Below, in pieces: positions 24,983 through 25,184 of a DNA stretch of 25,184 nt. How positions within the stretch are numbered: the stretch's first letter is position 1; every line of letters begins with the position of its first letter. Below the pieces are notes generated by a model. It searched no databases, was not told where the DNA came from, and saw only the letters and a program-made list of their open reading frames with translations. This DNA is from JAOTYV01 sp041557595 (GTDB taxonomy: Bacteria; Pseudomonadota; Alphaproteobacteria; UBA8366): NCBI GenBank assembly GCA_041557595.1, contig JBFFGE010000051.1, positions 1 to 25,184 on the forward strand, written 5' to 3'. A program made the position numbers and the translations under genes.

Positions 24983-25184
24983 ATGTCCCGTAGATTTATT
25001 GCAATATTATCGTTCACCGTCGCGGCGGGTCTGTTGCCGCTGACGGGCCACGCCGATTTCTTTTCGGCCGGCTGGCCAATCACGACCAAGGCGCCCGCAG
25101 GCGAGTCGCTTATTACCTTCAAAGCGTCTCCGCTCGCCGCCGCAAGGGCGCAACGCGTCTGGCATACCGGCGCCTTCGAGCATT
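24983..25184 (+). CDS. Start of an exported protein, cut by the window end
   Basis: The first 67 codons are present; the rest lies outside. MSRRFIAILSFTVAAGLLPLTGHA is a clear signal peptide with a likely cleavage after residue 24, followed by DFFSAGWPITTKAPAGESLITF. AGAGGA lies about 7 bases before the ATG at 24983. The family is not recognisable from this part. It is divergent from the small gene at 24817, across a 165-base gap in which I see no confident promoter. Confidence 0.6.
   Translation, partial: MSRRFIAILSFTVAAGLLPLTGHADFFSAGWPITTKAPAGESLITFKASPLAAARAQRVWHTGAFEH

Overview
The window looks like a chromosomal segment of a high-GC alphaproteobacterium, probably Rhodospirillales-like. 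The reasons are a typical alphaproteobacterial RpoH (sigma-32) next to an RluA pseudouridine synthase and a small one-helix membrane protein, a serC-serA / hisZ-purA arrangement, a regulatory HisZ, a 591-residue SLC13-type permease with two RCK_C domains, and generally GC-rich genes. It is a housekeeping region with some accessory insertions. I see no IS element, phage gene, CRISPR array or plasmid module.

Layout. 1-580: a non-coding flank with short tandem repeats, then tRNA-Glu(CTC) on the minus strand. 581-3499: an acidic hypothetical protein, a small membrane protein (minus), an RluD-like pseudouridine synthase and rpoH. A near-perfect CIRCE operator overlaps the rpoH promoter. 3563-3651: hairpin and repeat junction. 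3706-12657 (all minus): serC, serA, a frameshifted FG-GAP/VCBS-repeat secreted protein, hisZ, purA, a tail-anchored kinase-like protein that lacks the catalytic aspartate, and its four-helix membrane partner. 12908-15390 (plus): SLC13/RCK permease and a glutathione S-transferase-like protein. 15488-17623: thiC with promoter, TPP riboswitch, Shine-Dalgarno-sequestering hairpin and a rho-independent terminator. 17645-19534 (minus): a secreted protein of 13 Asp-box (sialidase/Ycf48-like) repeats. 19711-22613 (minus): an orphan ParA-like ATPase, then a tightly packed tartrate/D-malate dehydrogenase - MaoC-like - DUF2459 operon. 22714-25184: Sua5-type threonylcarbamoyl-AMP synthase, the second repeat copy, a methyltransferase with a small upstream partner, and the start of an exported protein cut by the window end.

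Functionally the minus-strand cluster joins serine synthesis (SerC, SerA), histidine regulation (HisZ) and purine synthesis (PurA). thiC supplies the thiamine pyrimidine and is under product feedback. rpoH appears to be under HrcA control, linking two heat-shock circuits. A 50-bp palindromic repeat occurs twice, 20 kb apart, both times between convergent genes and next to a strong hairpin. The least understood parts are the pseudokinase/membrane pair, the Asp-box protein, the broken VCBS gene and this repeat family.
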